30,156 bases of DNA from an uncultured Coprococcus sp. (GCA_900548315.1 URJU01000007.1:1-30156); one strand, 5' to 3'. Numbered from the stretch's first letter, positions 1-8,888 are shown. Program-made: numbers and translations. The notes: generated by a model from the sequence alone, not told the origin.

Positions 1-3
1 TTA

Positions 4-36
4 TCGTCGGCAGCGTCAGATGTGTATAAGAGACAG
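4..36 (+). other. Nextera transposase adapter (sequencing artefact)
   Basis: These 33 bases match the Illumina Nextera read-1 adapter in full. They start with TCGTCGGCAGCGTC and end in the 19-base Tn5 mosaic end (18-36, AGATGTGTATAAGAGACAG). The match starts three bases from the window edge, as expected for untrimmed adapter at a contig terminus. It is not a genomic mobile element. Real genome sequence starts at or after base 37. Confidence 0.97.
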
Positions 37-204
37 ACATATAACATGATAAACGAAATATAACACGCTGATTTTAGAAATACAATTAAATAACTATAAA
101 CTATTCAAAAGTATTGAACTCGTATTTTCATACCATTTCAAATGAACGATTATTGGAACTGCAAAAATCAGCTACACAAAAATAAAATTTCACAAGATAT
201 AAGG

Positions 205-248
205 ATCATCTGTGGGTAATCAACTTGCTCACGGATGATTTTTATTTA
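205..248 (+). terminator. Rho-independent terminator of a missing upstream gene
   Basis: A 12-bp stem (205-216 with 228-239, two G-T wobbles) and an 11-base loop are followed directly by TTTTATTTATA. The T-rich tract lies on the plus-strand side, so it ends a plus-strand transcript coming from the left, whose gene is not in the window. Bases 37-204 are AT-rich with no supportable gene. Confidence 0.7.
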
Positions 249-266
249 TACGGCGTTTTCTAATAG

Positions 267-295
267 TTGACTTATTGCGGAGTCTGCATTATATA
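267..295 (+). promoter_or_regulatory. Promoter of the GntR/membrane protein operon
   Basis: A -35 box TTGACT (267-272) is followed after 17 bases by TATATA (290-295). An alternative TATAAT lies at 297-302. The start codon is at 332 with AGGAGG at 318-323. YtrA-type regulators usually repress their own operon, so the operator probably overlaps this site; no clear operator palindrome was identified. Confidence 0.6.
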
Positions 296-331
296 TTATA
301 ATACAGATAATACAAAAAGGAGGGACACCAC

Positions 332-727
332 ATGATCATCGAGCTTGACATGAGCAGTGACACACCCATATATGTACAGCTGCGCAATCAGATAGTAAAG
401 GGAATCGGCAAAGGCGAGATACGGCCAGGCGAAAAGCTTCCCACTGTAAGACAGCTTGCGGCGGATGCCGGCGTGAACACAATGACTGTGAATAAGACAT
501 ACCAGATACTCAAAAACGAGGGATATATCAGAACTGACCGAAGACTTGGAGCATTTGTATCAGAAAATATCAATATGGACGCCGAGTTCCGTGACAAGCT
601 GGAGTCAGAGTTGGAACTTCTGTCCGCCGAGGCAAGCATAACCGGTATGAACCGGGAAGATTTTCTCAAGTTGTGCGATGAAGTATATTCCAAAATGAAG
701 TCTTCTCCAATCCAAATATCCACTTAA
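332..727 (+). CDS. GntR family regulator, YtrA type
   Basis: A 131-residue DNA-binding regulator. Residues 8-75 form the GntR winged helix: PIYVQLRNQIVKGI opens it, GEKLPTVRQLAADAGVN is the helix-turn-helix, and TVNKTYQILKNEGYI leads to the wing. Only about 55 mostly helical residues follow, so there is no effector-binding domain; this short form is the YtrA subfamily. Such proteins are typically autorepressors of the transporter or envelope-stress genes they sit with. The next gene starts 21 bases downstream and is certainly co-transcribed, so the membrane protein is the likely target. The start is fixed by AGGAGG eight bases upstream. The inducing signal cannot be read from the sequence. 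Confidence 0.9.
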   Translation: MIIELDMSSDTPIYVQLRNQIVKGIGKGEIRPGEKLPTVRQLAADAGVNTMTVNKTYQILKNEGYIRTDRRLGAFVSENINMDAEFRDKLESELELLSAEASITGMNREDFLKLCDEVYSKMKSSPIQIST

Positions 728-748
728 ATTACTAGAAAGGAGCAACAT

Positions 749-2224
749 ATGAGCATAGCATTATTTATCATATTCCTGTTTATGAACTTCTTCATACTGC
801 TCATAATGAAGTTCGTATATACAAGTAATTATTCGTATACCGAAGGAATGCTCCTGGGTGTCCACATTCCAAAGGAACACATTGAAGACGAAACCGTCCT
901 GAATATTATTGATGCTGCCAGACGTAAGATGAACCGGATTATCTGGATAAATCTTATCCTTGGAACAGCCCTGTGCTTTGTCGTGTTCTGGGAGATCATT
1001 ATATTCATATTGGCATACACTGTCTGGATGATCGCATTCTGTTTCTGGATAACATATGCAAACAACTCCGCGCACAGGAAAATGCATGCCCTAAAGATGA
1101 AAAATGATTGGGTGGTCCCTGATCAAAGAAGAAAACGTTACATTGATACAAATGTGTCAACCCAGATCGGCAAAAGTGAGATCAGTTTCAATTATCATGG
1201 AATAATAATCCTTGTAGAGCTCATTTGCCTAGTGCCATTTGTGATAGGGAAAAGTGCGGTCATATCAACCACAATGATAATAATGGGACTCTGCTCCGTC
1301 CTGATATCACTTACATCCATGATATTCCACATATATGTAAACCGACACGAGCGAACTGTGTACAGCTCGGATACCCAGCTCAACCAGACCGTCAATAGAA
1401 CCATGAAGATATACAAGGGACTTGCAATGCTGATTCTTTCGGCAACAAATGCTGTCGCATGGGTATATATCACTATTGACACCCTGATTCATTGCATATC
1501 ATCAGCCAGTAAGTCCCGGCAAATTTCGCTTTCTGATATCCTAAATTTCAAGGGTGCGCTTGTAGATGTCTCGCTGTGCAGCTCCGCACTCTATGTCTAT
1601 ATATTTATCCAGACTCTCGCAGCCATCGGATTGTTTACGCCTCTCCTCATGGCTCAAAGCAGAAAACGTGAACTCTTGGCAGCCGACACCCAGCCTCTCT
1701 ACGTGGATGACGACGAATACTGGAAAACCGGATATTACTACAATCCTTCCGACCCGCATGTGCTGGTTCAGAACAGATTGCAGAGTGGAAATTATACATT
1801 TAACTATGCCACCAGGAGCGCAAAGATTTTTACAGGACTTACATATATCCTTATCACCGCCTGCATTGTCTGGACGATAGGCGTGCTTGTGCCATTCATA
1901 AACGTGCGTATCGACACCCAGCTTGACTCTGACAGACTCATCGTCTCCGCCGCCATATACTCGTCAGAGGTTTACTTTGATGACATCGAGGAGGTTCAGC
2001 TTCTGAATGAACTGCCAGACGATGATTTTGTTCGCACAAACGGAGGTGCCACCGATGAATACCTGATCGGCCATTTCAAGAGCAGCACCTACGGCAAATG
2101 TGAGCTGTATGTATACGCAGACAGTTATCCCATCATCATGATAAAGACAAGGGATGAAGTAATATTTATGAACACTAAGGATTCTGATGATACTTATTCT
2201 ATCTTCGAATCCTTACATTCATGA
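749..2224 (+). CDS. Polytopic membrane protein partnered with the GntR regulator
   Basis: A 491-residue integral membrane protein. Hydrophobic segments lie at about 2-23, 66-84, 86-104, 148-166, 170-195, 222-245, 270-300 and 364-387. The first loop (LLGVHIPKEHIED) resembles the start of the DUF1648 group of Firmicutes membrane proteins, which often follow short GntR regulators. The last 100 residues form a soluble beta-rich module that looks like a bacterial pleckstrin-homology-type domain (about 395-490, rich in Asp and Tyr). AAAGGAG at 736-742 lies six bases before the ATG. It forms an operon with the regulator and ends at the terminator just downstream. The function is unknown; an envelope-stress or peptide-resistance role is inferred from context only. 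Confidence 0.75.
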   Translation: MSIALFIIFLFMNFFILLIMKFVYTSNYSYTEGMLLGVHIPKEHIEDETVLNIIDAARRKMNRIIWINLILGTALCFVVFWEIIIFILAYTVWMIAFCFWITYANNSAHRKMHALKMKNDWVVPDQRRKRYIDTNVSTQIGKSEISFNYHGIIILVELICLVPFVIGKSAVISTTMIIMGLCSVLISLTSMIFHIYVNRHERTVYSSDTQLNQTVNRTMKIYKGLAMLILSATNAVAWVYITIDTLIHCISSASKSRQISLSDILNFKGALVDVSLCSSALYVYIFIQTLAAIGLFTPLLMAQSRKRELLAADTQPLYVDDDEYWKTGYYYNPSDPHVLVQNRLQSGNYTFNYATRSAKIFTGLTYILITACIVWTIGVLVPFINVRIDTQLDSDRLIVSAAIYSSEVYFDDIEEVQLLNELPDDDFVRTNGGATDEYLIGHFKSSTYGKCELYVYADSYPIIMIKTRDEVIFMNTKDSDDTYSIFESLHS

Positions 2225-2251
2225 GATAACGCCAAAACAGGTACAATAGAT

Positions 2252-2294
2252 AAGACCATCATGCATTTTAACACTAAATACATGATGGTCTTTT
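2252..2294 (+). terminator. Terminator of the GntR operon
   Basis: A perfect 12-bp stem (AAGACCATCATG at 2252-2263 with its complement at 2281-2292) has a 17-base loop and ends in TTTT on the plus strand. It lies between convergent genes. The minus-strand side has only a weak T tract, so it works mainly for the plus-strand operon. Confidence 0.8.
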
Positions 2295-2328
2295 GATCTG
2301 TTCACGCATAGCCATTCCGTCTATGCTA

Positions 2329-2910
2329 TCATTTTCTTAAGAAATGCTCCCTGTTAGGATACTCCTGCCTGAACGCCGCCAGTGCGGCACTCTGAAGTAT
2401 GGCAAATTCCTTGTCCATGTGCAGCATGTGCGGCGCGTCAAATGCGATGGAGCTTATCTGATCTGCGATCTTCTTCGCCACGCCCTCATCCGAGAGCTGC
2501 CCCATGCCAAATGCTATGGATGTGAAACCTCTGCCGCCTCTGCTCACCTCGATGAACCTTAAAAACGCATTCCTGAGTTCATATAGCAGTATCTCCTGTT
2601 CCTCGGCACTTCTCCTGTCTGCGTCGAACAGGCAGAGCTTGCTTATGATCTCCACAGCCTGTTTCTTTTTCTGACCTCCGATATCAACAGAGCCGCCCTC
2701 CGATATGTATTTGAGCTCCATAAGGCAGCCCACAAATGCATCATTCTTCGGCTTTCTCTTGCCATATCTCGCCGTCCACAATCTCTGACGGAAGACAGTA
2801 GACGAACCGGCGCTGTCACCGTCTATATCCGTGCTGTTATTTTCTAGCAGTTCAAGTCTCTTATCTGCATCCGTTTCTTTGTAAAATTCTTCTATCCAGC
2901 TATTTTCCAT
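2329..2910 (-). CDS. Hypothetical soluble helical protein
   Basis: A 193-residue protein I do not recognise. It has no signal peptide or membrane segment and is predicted to be mostly helical. The first 80 residues are charged and include a short basic stretch (RQRLWTARYGKRKPKND); a motif FIEVSRGGRGFTSIAFGMG follows at about 117-136. GGAAGGAT is placed 4-6 bases before the ATG. It lies 83 bases downstream of the sensory mglB paralogue on the same strand with no obvious terminator between, so it may be the last gene of the sensor operon. It could equally have its own promoter. No function is proposed. Confidence 0.65.
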   Translation of the reverse strand: MENSWIEEFYKETDADKRLELLENNSTDIDGDSAGSSTVFRQRLWTARYGKRKPKNDAFVGCLMELKYISEGGSVDIGGQKKKQAVEIISKLCLFDADRRSAEEQEILLYELRNAFLRFIEVSRGGRGFTSIAFGMGQLSDEGVAKKIADQISSIAFDAPHMLHMDKEFAILQSAALAAFRQEYPNREHFLRK

Positions 2911-2993
2911 ATGTATCCTTCCCGAATATATAATTAGATCTGTATCTCTACATTAGTTCTCTATAATTTTTCCAGACAGATCTTCGCCATCAC

Positions 2994-4034
2994 TTATCTG
3001 TGCAGGAAATCATCCACGCTGTCAACATCGACCTTCCAGTAAGGCGACACGTAATATTTGCCCTCGTCAAGATTATGACCATCAAGGCTGTTTCCCTTGA
3101 AGAGATCAACTGCCAACCGCGCTATCTCTCCCGCCTGGGCCTCTTTGTCATTGTAAACTGTTCCCTGCATGGTTCCCTGCTTTATCGCCTGGAGAGCATC
3201 ATCAAGTCCGTCTATTCCAAAGATCACAGGCCATCTGTCGCGGCTTATATTTGAGTTATTGTACGCCTCAACTGCGCCCAGCGCCATCTCATCATTGTTG
3301 GATATGACAAGCTCTATCCGACTGCCATATTGACTTATGAGCTGCGTCATCCTGTTCTCCGCCTGGCCTCTGTTCCAGTCTGCAAACTGATAACTGAGTT
3401 TCTCAAGCTCCACTCCCTTATCCATTATTGTCTTCACCGAACAGTCCGTTCTGCTTATGGCATCCTGGTGTCCGGCCTCGCCCTCCAGAAGAACATACTG
3501 TATCTTGCCATCACCGTTGCGGTCCACTTCGCTGTGATTCTTTATATAATTTGCCGCAATCTCGCCCTGCATATCCCCGGATTCTTTTGCGTCACAGCCA
3601 ACATAGTAGAGCTTTTCCCACTGCATCAGGTCATCACGCACCGGCTCTCTGTTGAAAAAGATCACTGGTATATCACTCTGCCTTGCTGACTTGATAATAT
3701 TTGCCGGTGCAGTTCTATCTACAAGATTCACACACAGCACATCGCAGCCTGCATCTATCATCTCATCAACTATCTCATCCTGCTCATGCTGATCATTATC
3801 ACCACTTCTCACCGATACTATCACATTCATGTCTGTGGTCTCCATAGTCTTAAGCTGAGATTTCACCTTTTCAATCATGGCATTTATGAATGGATCATCT
3901 GCTGTATAAGTGACCACCCCGACTCTCATGGTTTTGTTTGATTTTTGTTTGCTGCTGTCGCAGCCCATAAGCGAGACTATCATCGCAGCTGCCAGCAAAA
4001 GCACATATATTTTTCTTCGTTTCTGTCTACTCAT
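2994..4034 (-). CDS. MglB-like sugar-binding lipoprotein of the sensor operon
   Basis: A 346-residue periplasmic-binding protein of the galactose/glucose (MglB) family. A basic start and hydrophobic stretch end in the lipobox SLMGC, with the lipidated Cys at 25. The fold is in standard order: strand 1 with VVTYTADDPF (40-49), CVNLVD (101-106), VIFFNREP (124-131), a calcium loop DRNGDGKIQ (171-179), GEAGHQDAISRT (185-196), the Trp of FADWN (220), SNNDEM (245-250) and FGIDGLDDA (272-280). These match the known galactose/glucose-binding residues of E. coli MglB. It overlaps the previous gene by eight bases and has only a weak ribosome site, so translation is coupled. No permease lies beside it; with the kinase genes upstream, a sensory role is likely. 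It could also feed the MglA/MglC importer. Confidence 0.85.
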   Translation of the reverse strand: MSRQKRRKIYVLLLAAAMIVSLMGCDSSKQKSNKTMRVGVVTYTADDPFINAMIEKVKSQLKTMETTDMNVIVSVRSGDNDQHEQDEIVDEMIDAGCDVLCVNLVDRTAPANIIKSARQSDIPVIFFNREPVRDDLMQWEKLYYVGCDAKESGDMQGEIAANYIKNHSEVDRNGDGKIQYVLLEGEAGHQDAISRTDCSVKTIMDKGVELEKLSYQFADWNRGQAENRMTQLISQYGSRIELVISNNDEMALGAVEAYNNSNISRDRWPVIFGIDGLDDALQAIKQGTMQGTVYNDKEAQAGEIARLAVDLFKGNSLDGHNLDEGKYYVSPYWKVDVDSVDDFLHR

Positions 4035-4989
4035 ATGAATATAAAAACCTCTCTACATCATCGGAGAACAAATCGTCACTGTATATTATCTTTATGCCCT
4101 CCTCCCGACTCTTCATCGTATACAATCTGCTGTTCAGACCCTTTGCTACCTCTGTCACACTGGCATAGCCAACACCGTAACCATCAGGAATAACAAGGCA
4201 CTTTATCTTGCCCGCATCAAGCAGCGCCACAGATTTTACGCTGGTTCCCATTCCATATATCTGGGCACCATTGTACATACCGTTATCCGCATTCTCTCCC
4301 ATCTCATCAATCGCATATGTGTCCATCACAACCATGTAGTCCACCTTTCCCAGAATATCCACAATGCCACATATGTTCTGATTGCCACATCGGCTGTACA
4401 CCCAGCTCACCTCGCATCCGGTTCCTTCTATCGCATCCATAAGTCCTGCTTTTCCGCTCACACTTCCCTCTGTCTGGGAATATCCAGTTATAATGCCTAT
4501 GCTTTTGCCACGGAGTCCGTCCGCATCATTTGCCCTGATCTGTTCTCCAAGGGTATATCCTATCTTGTAGTTGTCAGGTTTGATCGTAACAAATCCCGAG
4601 GCGCCATCTTCACTGTATGCATCCTGGGTTATAAGTACAAATGGTACATCGCCAAGCTGTCCCAGCATATCCGATGTATCCTCGCCCGGTGCCGGACAAA
4701 TTATGAATGCATCTACATCATTTTCAAGCTGTTCATCTATTAGCTCCTTCTCATCCTGGGCTGACTCGATATCATCAGTGTTGCATATGATAAGATGGAT
4801 ATCATTGACATTTGCTGATTGTTTTAGTCCATTTATAAGTCCATCCCACCTCTTATCACCGGAATTTGAAAGTATGACCGCTACTCTTTTCTGAGGTACA
4901 TTTTCCCGGAATATCTGGTGTATAAAGAATCCGGCTATAACCACCAGAAACAGCTCCGCGATCAGAAAGGTTATCTTACTCTTCTTCAT
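4027..4989 (-). CDS. Membrane-anchored periplasmic-binding protein, probable kinase partner
   Basis: A 320-residue type I periplasmic-binding protein (RbsB/MglB superfamily). It has one uncleaved N-terminal membrane helix (about 6-24) and no lipobox Cys, so it should stay anchored on the outer face. Strand 1 is RVAVILSNSGDKRW (35-48); the sugar-contact residues seen in MglB are mostly not conserved. It overlaps the kinase gene by 14 bases and the MglB-like gene by 8 bases. Anchored binding proteins next to YesM/LytS kinases, such as XylFII with LytS in Clostridium, bind a sugar and control the kinase; this is the likely role here. The ligand is unknown, and a non-sugar ligand is possible. Confidence 0.8.
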   Translation of the reverse strand: MKKSKITFLIAELFLVVIAGFFIHQIFRENVPQKRVAVILSNSGDKRWDGLINGLKQSANVNDIHLIICNTDDIESAQDEKELIDEQLENDVDAFIICPAPGEDTSDMLGQLGDVPFVLITQDAYSEDGASGFVTIKPDNYKIGYTLGEQIRANDADGLRGKSIGIITGYSQTEGSVSGKAGLMDAIEGTGCEVSWVYSRCGNQNICGIVDILGKVDYMVVMDTYAIDEMGENADNGMYNGAQIYGMGTSVKSVALLDAGKIKCLVIPDGYGVGYASVTEVAKGLNSRLYTMKSREEGIKIIYSDDLFSDDVERFLYSYE

Positions 4990-6883
4990 CTGTCACCATC
5001 CCCCTTCCAAAATCCTGCCTCTCAAGTCTCTCTCTGTTCTCCTCCGTGTAAGGAATGGCTGGAATGTGAATGACAACCTTTGTTCCCTCGTCCGGCTCAC
5101 TGTACACCTTTAATCCATATTCACTGCCAAACATCAGCTTTATCCTGGAGTGAACATTGATAACACCCACTCCGGAGCCATGCTTTGGCACCTTATTGTT
5201 GTCCACAAGGATGTTCCGGGCAACCTCCTCCGACATACCCATGCCATTGTCCTCAACTGAAATGTATATGTCGTCGCCCTTCTTCTCACCGCGGACAGTT
5301 ATCTTGCCGCCATCGTCCTCATCCATGTTGCCCACACCGTAGTATATTGCATTTTCCAGGATTGGCTGCACGATAAGCTTAACTGTACAATAGTCATTTA
5401 TCTCTTCATCTATGATAAATTCTGTTGCAAATCTTTCTTTATATCTTACCTTCTGTATGTTCATGTAACTCGTGCTGTGCTGGATCTCATCCGCTATCCT
5501 TATGACGGTTCTGCCCTTTGACAGACTTATTCTGAGCAGCTTTGCAAGCTCAGATATCATAAATACTGCATCTGTATTTCTGTTCGCCTCCACCATCCAT
5601 GTTATGGACTCCAGTGTATTATACAGGAAATGCGGATTGATCTGACTCTGGAGCGCATCCATCTCACTCTTTCTCCGCTCATTCTGCTGTCTGATTATCT
5701 CCTGCATCAGAACCTCTATCTGCTCATAGGATTTCTTGACCGAATATCCCAGATGCCTTATCTCGGATGATCCTCCAATATATATATCCGTGGTTCCACC
5801 TGTCTCATATGACTTTACTGATTCATTCAGCTTAAGTATAGGCTTTGAGATTTTCTTTGTTATGATCCTGTTTACCCACAAGAGCATCATAAGCAATATC
5901 ACAACCGTAGTTATGATGTAATATCTGTACTGATTGATGCTGGCAGTCTGAACACTTTCCGGGACAACTCCTATGATCTTCCATCCAGTATAGGCTATAC
6001 TACTGACAACAACATTTTCTTTGCCTCTCGACATCTTGATCTCATATGTACCGTCATCATATCTCGCTGCCTCTGTACTTTCCTCTATGAAAAAGCCTCT
6101 GTCTATCTCTGCTCTTCGCGGATGGTATATGATATCTCCGTCACGGTTGCACAGATAATAATAAGTCTCACTTGAAGAATCATTGATCCTTGAAAGAGCC
6201 TCCTCGATCACAGAATACTTCATATCTATCAGAAGCACGCCGTTTACCGGCTTATCTCCATCATTGATATCAACGGAACGGCTGAGGGATATGACCCAAT
6301 AATACCTGTTGGCGCCATCTTGAAACAGATCTTGTATATGAGGTGTAGAAAAGTGCATATTCTCTATATCTTCAGATGCATTCTTGTACCATTCCTGTTC
6401 CTCGACATTAACCTTATCCTTCTGCACTGCAACCGGCTCCGCAGCAACAAGCTTCCCGGAATTGTCGTACAACGCCATACTCTGCACTTTGTCAACATTC
6501 ACCTCATATAAAAGGCTGAACTGTCTGCTGAACTCCTGACTGGAGATGTCATATTCCTGGATAATGTTATAATTCACTCCATTAGATATCTGTCTGATGC
6601 CTGCCAGGTCTGTATCCACTTTATCCACAGTACTCTCTATCATGCTTTCTGCATTTGACACTGCAGTCTGCTTTATCGCAAGCTTGAATCTATTGTAAAT
6701 AAGAAATCCCATAACAACAGTTGTGGTTATCGTCAGTCCTGTGAGCACCGCCATGATTATTGACTGTATGTCAAATCCTATAAATCTGCCATGATGAAAC
6801 CAGCCTCGCAGCCTCGCGCGCAGAGAATATTTATTTTTCTGCTTTTTGCCCTGAGCACCCTTCTTTTTCTCTCTGATCTTCAA
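4976..6883 (-). CDS. YesM-type sensor histidine kinase
   Basis: A 635-residue membrane sensor kinase. Order: basic N-terminus, membrane helix about 41-63, an extracytoplasmic Cache-like sensor domain about 65-318, membrane helix about 321-339, HAMP about 340-392, a His_kinase domain with the phospho-acceptor H418 in INPHFLYNTLESI, and an ATPase domain with N-box QPILENAIYYG (N511), DNGMGM (545-550) and GSGVGV (569-574). The only in-frame start before the first membrane helix is a TTG, with GGGAG about ten bases upstream; a rare start may keep the level low. It lies 32 bases after the response regulator and overlaps the anchored binding protein. It should phosphorylate the AraC-type regulator; likely stimulus is a hexose presented by the neighbouring binding proteins. 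Confidence 0.9.
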   Translation of the reverse strand: MKIREKKKGAQGKKQKNKYSLRARLRGWFHHGRFIGFDIQSIIMAVLTGLTITTTVVMGFLIYNRFKLAIKQTAVSNAESMIESTVDKVDTDLAGIRQISNGVNYNIIQEYDISSQEFSRQFSLLYEVNVDKVQSMALYDNSGKLVAAEPVAVQKDKVNVEEQEWYKNASEDIENMHFSTPHIQDLFQDGANRYYWVISLSRSVDINDGDKPVNGVLLIDMKYSVIEEALSRINDSSSETYYYLCNRDGDIIYHPRRAEIDRGFFIEESTEAARYDDGTYEIKMSRGKENVVVSSIAYTGWKIIGVVPESVQTASINQYRYYIITTVVILLMMLLWVNRIITKKISKPILKLNESVKSYETGGTTDIYIGGSSEIRHLGYSVKKSYEQIEVLMQEIIRQQNERRKSEMDALQSQINPHFLYNTLESITWMVEANRNTDAVFMISELAKLLRISLSKGRTVIRIADEIQHSTSYMNIQKVRYKERFATEFIIDEEINDYCTVKLIVQPILENAIYYGVGNMDEDDGGKITVRGEKKGDDIYISVEDNGMGMSEEVARNILVDNNKVPKHGSGVGVINVHSRIKLMFGSEYGLKVYSEPDEGTKVVIHIPAIPYTEENRERLERQDFGRGMVTDEEE

Positions 6884-6915
6884 AACAATTCTACTCCCAT
6901 TATACTTTCTCTGCT

Positions 6916-8523
6916 CTACTTATTCCCCGTATGTTCAGTTCTATACTTTGATGGCGACATTCCAAATCTCTTCTTGAACACATAGCTGAAGTAATTTGCA
7001 TCCTGATATCCAACCTGCTCTGCTATCTTATAGCTCTTCTCATTTGTCTCAAGTATGAGATTGGCTGCGTGATCCATCCTGTAATCCGTCAGATATGAGA
7101 TAAATGACTTGCCTGTCTCCTTCTTGAACACCGATGAAAAATACGAATTGGACACACCAAGCTCTGAGCACACCGTATCCAGCGACAGATCAGGCTCCAT
7201 ATACCTGTCAACTATCATATTCTGGGCATCCGTTACCATTCTTCTGGACGTATTATTTCTGGCATTTTTCAATTCCTCGCTGATCGCCATGGATGTGTCT
7301 ATGAGCCATGCTGTGAGTGTGACTTCATCCATCTCCGGAACCTTCTCGTATGGGTTACTGATTCCACCTGAAAAATTGTCAAAATCTATAAAATTATTTG
7401 CGCAGAATCTGTAGAATGTTCCTACCATCTCCATGAGTGTCAGCTTGTACCTGTTCATGGTCTGTGCAGATCTGTGCAGTTTCTCTATCTCATCATGTAC
7501 TGCGCCCTCAATGGCATCTCTTTTGCCAAGATATATTGACTTGATAAGCTCATGCATATTTGCATCTTCATACTGTACTGCTGCCTTCTGCTCCTTCGGT
7601 GCGATCTCAGCAATGTTTATAGCCCTCTGGGTTCCGTATAAAACCCTGTATGATACAGCTTCCCTGGCACCCTCATACGAATTGTTGATATTCAGAAGAC
7701 TGTCGCACACTCTGCCAATCCCGGCAGTAACCACTGCGCCCATGACTCGGTAAGCCCATCTGCAGAATCTGTCACAGGCATCCGTCAGCTCTGCCATGGC
7801 ATCCTCTGAGGCTATCTCGATGATGAGCACTGTGTTGCCCAAATATGTAAATACCTTGCATTTCCATGTATCAGCAATTCTGTCCTTGATCTGCTGTTCC
7901 ACAGACATTGACAACAGAAGTGGGTTCATTCCATCTGGAACGTGATGCTCCGATGTATGGAAAACTGCACAGCAATAAAGCGGTCCCTTCATATCTATCT
8001 GATATGCTGCAAGGAATTTCTCATAATCCGACTCACTCACTCTGCCCTCTATCAGGGATACAAACAGATTTGTCTGAAGAACAGGCAGAGATGCATTGAA
8101 ATAATTTGCAAGCTTTTCTACATTCAGTTTCTCCTCCCTCTCCTTGTCCAGAGAGTTCTTGACCCTCTTCAGGCAGTCTGAGAGTTCTAAGGCATTTATA
8201 GGCTTGAGCATGTACTCCTCTATCTCAAGGTGCACTGCCTCCTTGGCATACTCAAACTCATCAAATCCTGTGAATATGATGATGTGTATATTCTGATAAT
8301 CATTGTTGAGCCGCCTGGACAGCTCAAGACCGTCCATATACGGCATCTTGATGTCCGTTATGACCACATCCGGCTGCAGTTTCTCCACTAATTCAAGAGC
8401 CTTAACACCGTTGTTGGCACTTCCCACAACATCAAATCCGAGCATATCCCAGTGGATCTTTCTCTCTATAACATCTATAACCTCTTCCTCGTCATCGACA
8501 AGGATAACCTTGTATTTATCCAT
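6916..8523 (-). CDS. YesN-type response regulator with AraC DNA-binding domain
   Basis: A 535-residue response regulator. The receiver domain (about 2-125) carries the acidic pair in VDDEEE (10-15), the phospho-acceptor D57 in TDIKMP and the Lys of MLKPI. A long middle region (about 140-420) links to a C-terminal AraC/XylS double helix-turn-helix (about 430-530, with SNSYFSSVFKKETGKSF and GYQDANYFSYVFKKRFG). A TTG nine codons upstream (8550) would also open the frame, but the ATG at 8523 has AAAGGA ten bases upstream and the receiver strand starts right after it. It leads a four-gene sensor operon. The mgl operon just upstream on the same strand is the obvious target, though this is inference. 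Confidence 0.92.
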   Translation of the reverse strand: MDKYKVILVDDEEEVIDVIERKIHWDMLGFDVVGSANNGVKALELVEKLQPDVVITDIKMPYMDGLELSRRLNNDYQNIHIIIFTGFDEFEYAKEAVHLEIEEYMLKPINALELSDCLKRVKNSLDKEREEKLNVEKLANYFNASLPVLQTNLFVSLIEGRVSESDYEKFLAAYQIDMKGPLYCCAVFHTSEHHVPDGMNPLLLSMSVEQQIKDRIADTWKCKVFTYLGNTVLIIEIASEDAMAELTDACDRFCRWAYRVMGAVVTAGIGRVCDSLLNINNSYEGAREAVSYRVLYGTQRAINIAEIAPKEQKAAVQYEDANMHELIKSIYLGKRDAIEGAVHDEIEKLHRSAQTMNRYKLTLMEMVGTFYRFCANNFIDFDNFSGGISNPYEKVPEMDEVTLTAWLIDTSMAISEELKNARNNTSRRMVTDAQNMIVDRYMEPDLSLDTVCSELGVSNSYFSSVFKKETGKSFISYLTDYRMDHAANLILETNEKSYKIAEQVGYQDANYFSYVFKKRFGMSPSKYRTEHTGNK

Positions 8524-8575
8524 ATAACAGAAGTCCTTTCTATATATCAAATGCCACCCGGTTCACCGGTCTTTT

Positions 8576-8613
8576 CCAGACTCGCAAGCCCGCACAGTCT
8601 CGCTTTTGTCTGG
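8576..8613 (-). promoter_or_regulatory. Hairpin in the 5' leader of the sensor operon
   Basis: CCAGAC (8576-8581) and GTCTGG (8608-8613) form a 6-bp stem around a loop that can pair further, in the roughly 110-base leader between the promoter and the response regulator gene. A smaller CCGG/CCGG palindrome follows nearer the start codon (8559-8569). No T tract follows, so it is not a terminator. It may affect mRNA stability or translation. Confidence 0.4.
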
Positions 8614-8637
8614 CTTTCATCAAACGATTGCAGGTTC

Positions 8638-8666
8638 ATTATACCAAATGTGGTCGTAGTTTTGTG
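8638..8666 (-). promoter_or_regulatory. Promoter of the sensor operon
   Basis: On the minus strand a TGGTATAAT extended -10 lies at 8638-8646. The -35 region about 17 bases further upstream is poor, which fits an extended -10 promoter or one needing an activator. Transcription would start near 8631, leaving a leader of about 108 bases. Confidence 0.55.
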
Positions 8667-8739
8667 GATTTTCTCTTTTTGAACACAAAATTGTATCTTT
8701 TATGCCCAATATTAGCTATTCCGCCACAAACTTCCAAAA

Positions 8740-8835
8740 GCTTGTATCTTTTCCGCAAAGTCACGCAAAAGCGAAAACCTCACCACCCTTATCGCGGGCG
8801 GAGCAGTGTGCAGATAAAAGCAAGCTGAAGTGAGG
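8740..8835. repeat. Imperfect intergenic palindrome, unit 1
   Basis: Short arms nest around a GC-rich centre: GCTTG (8740-8744) with CAAGC (8821-8825), CCTCAC (8778-8783) with GTGAGG (8830-8835), and TTATC with GATAA inside. The arms are not fully co-linear, so alternative folds compete. The core 8786-8819 is repeated at 8990-9023. No coding sequence is supportable here. Confidence 0.5.
8786..8819 (+). repeat. 34-base direct repeat, copy 1
   Basis: This stretch begins CCCTTATCGCG and ends TGCAGATAAAA. It matches the copy at 8990-9023 at 29 of 34 positions without gaps. TTATC and GATAA at its ends can pair, so each copy can form a small stem with a GC-rich loop. Confidence 0.7.
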
Positions 8836-8888
8836 GAAGGGGAACACTCGTCCAGAAATTCACAATATATAAATATCTCCACAGCCCA

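Noticed and set aside
18..36. Tn5 mosaic end as a mobile element
   Set aside because: It is part of the full sequencing adapter at the contig edge.
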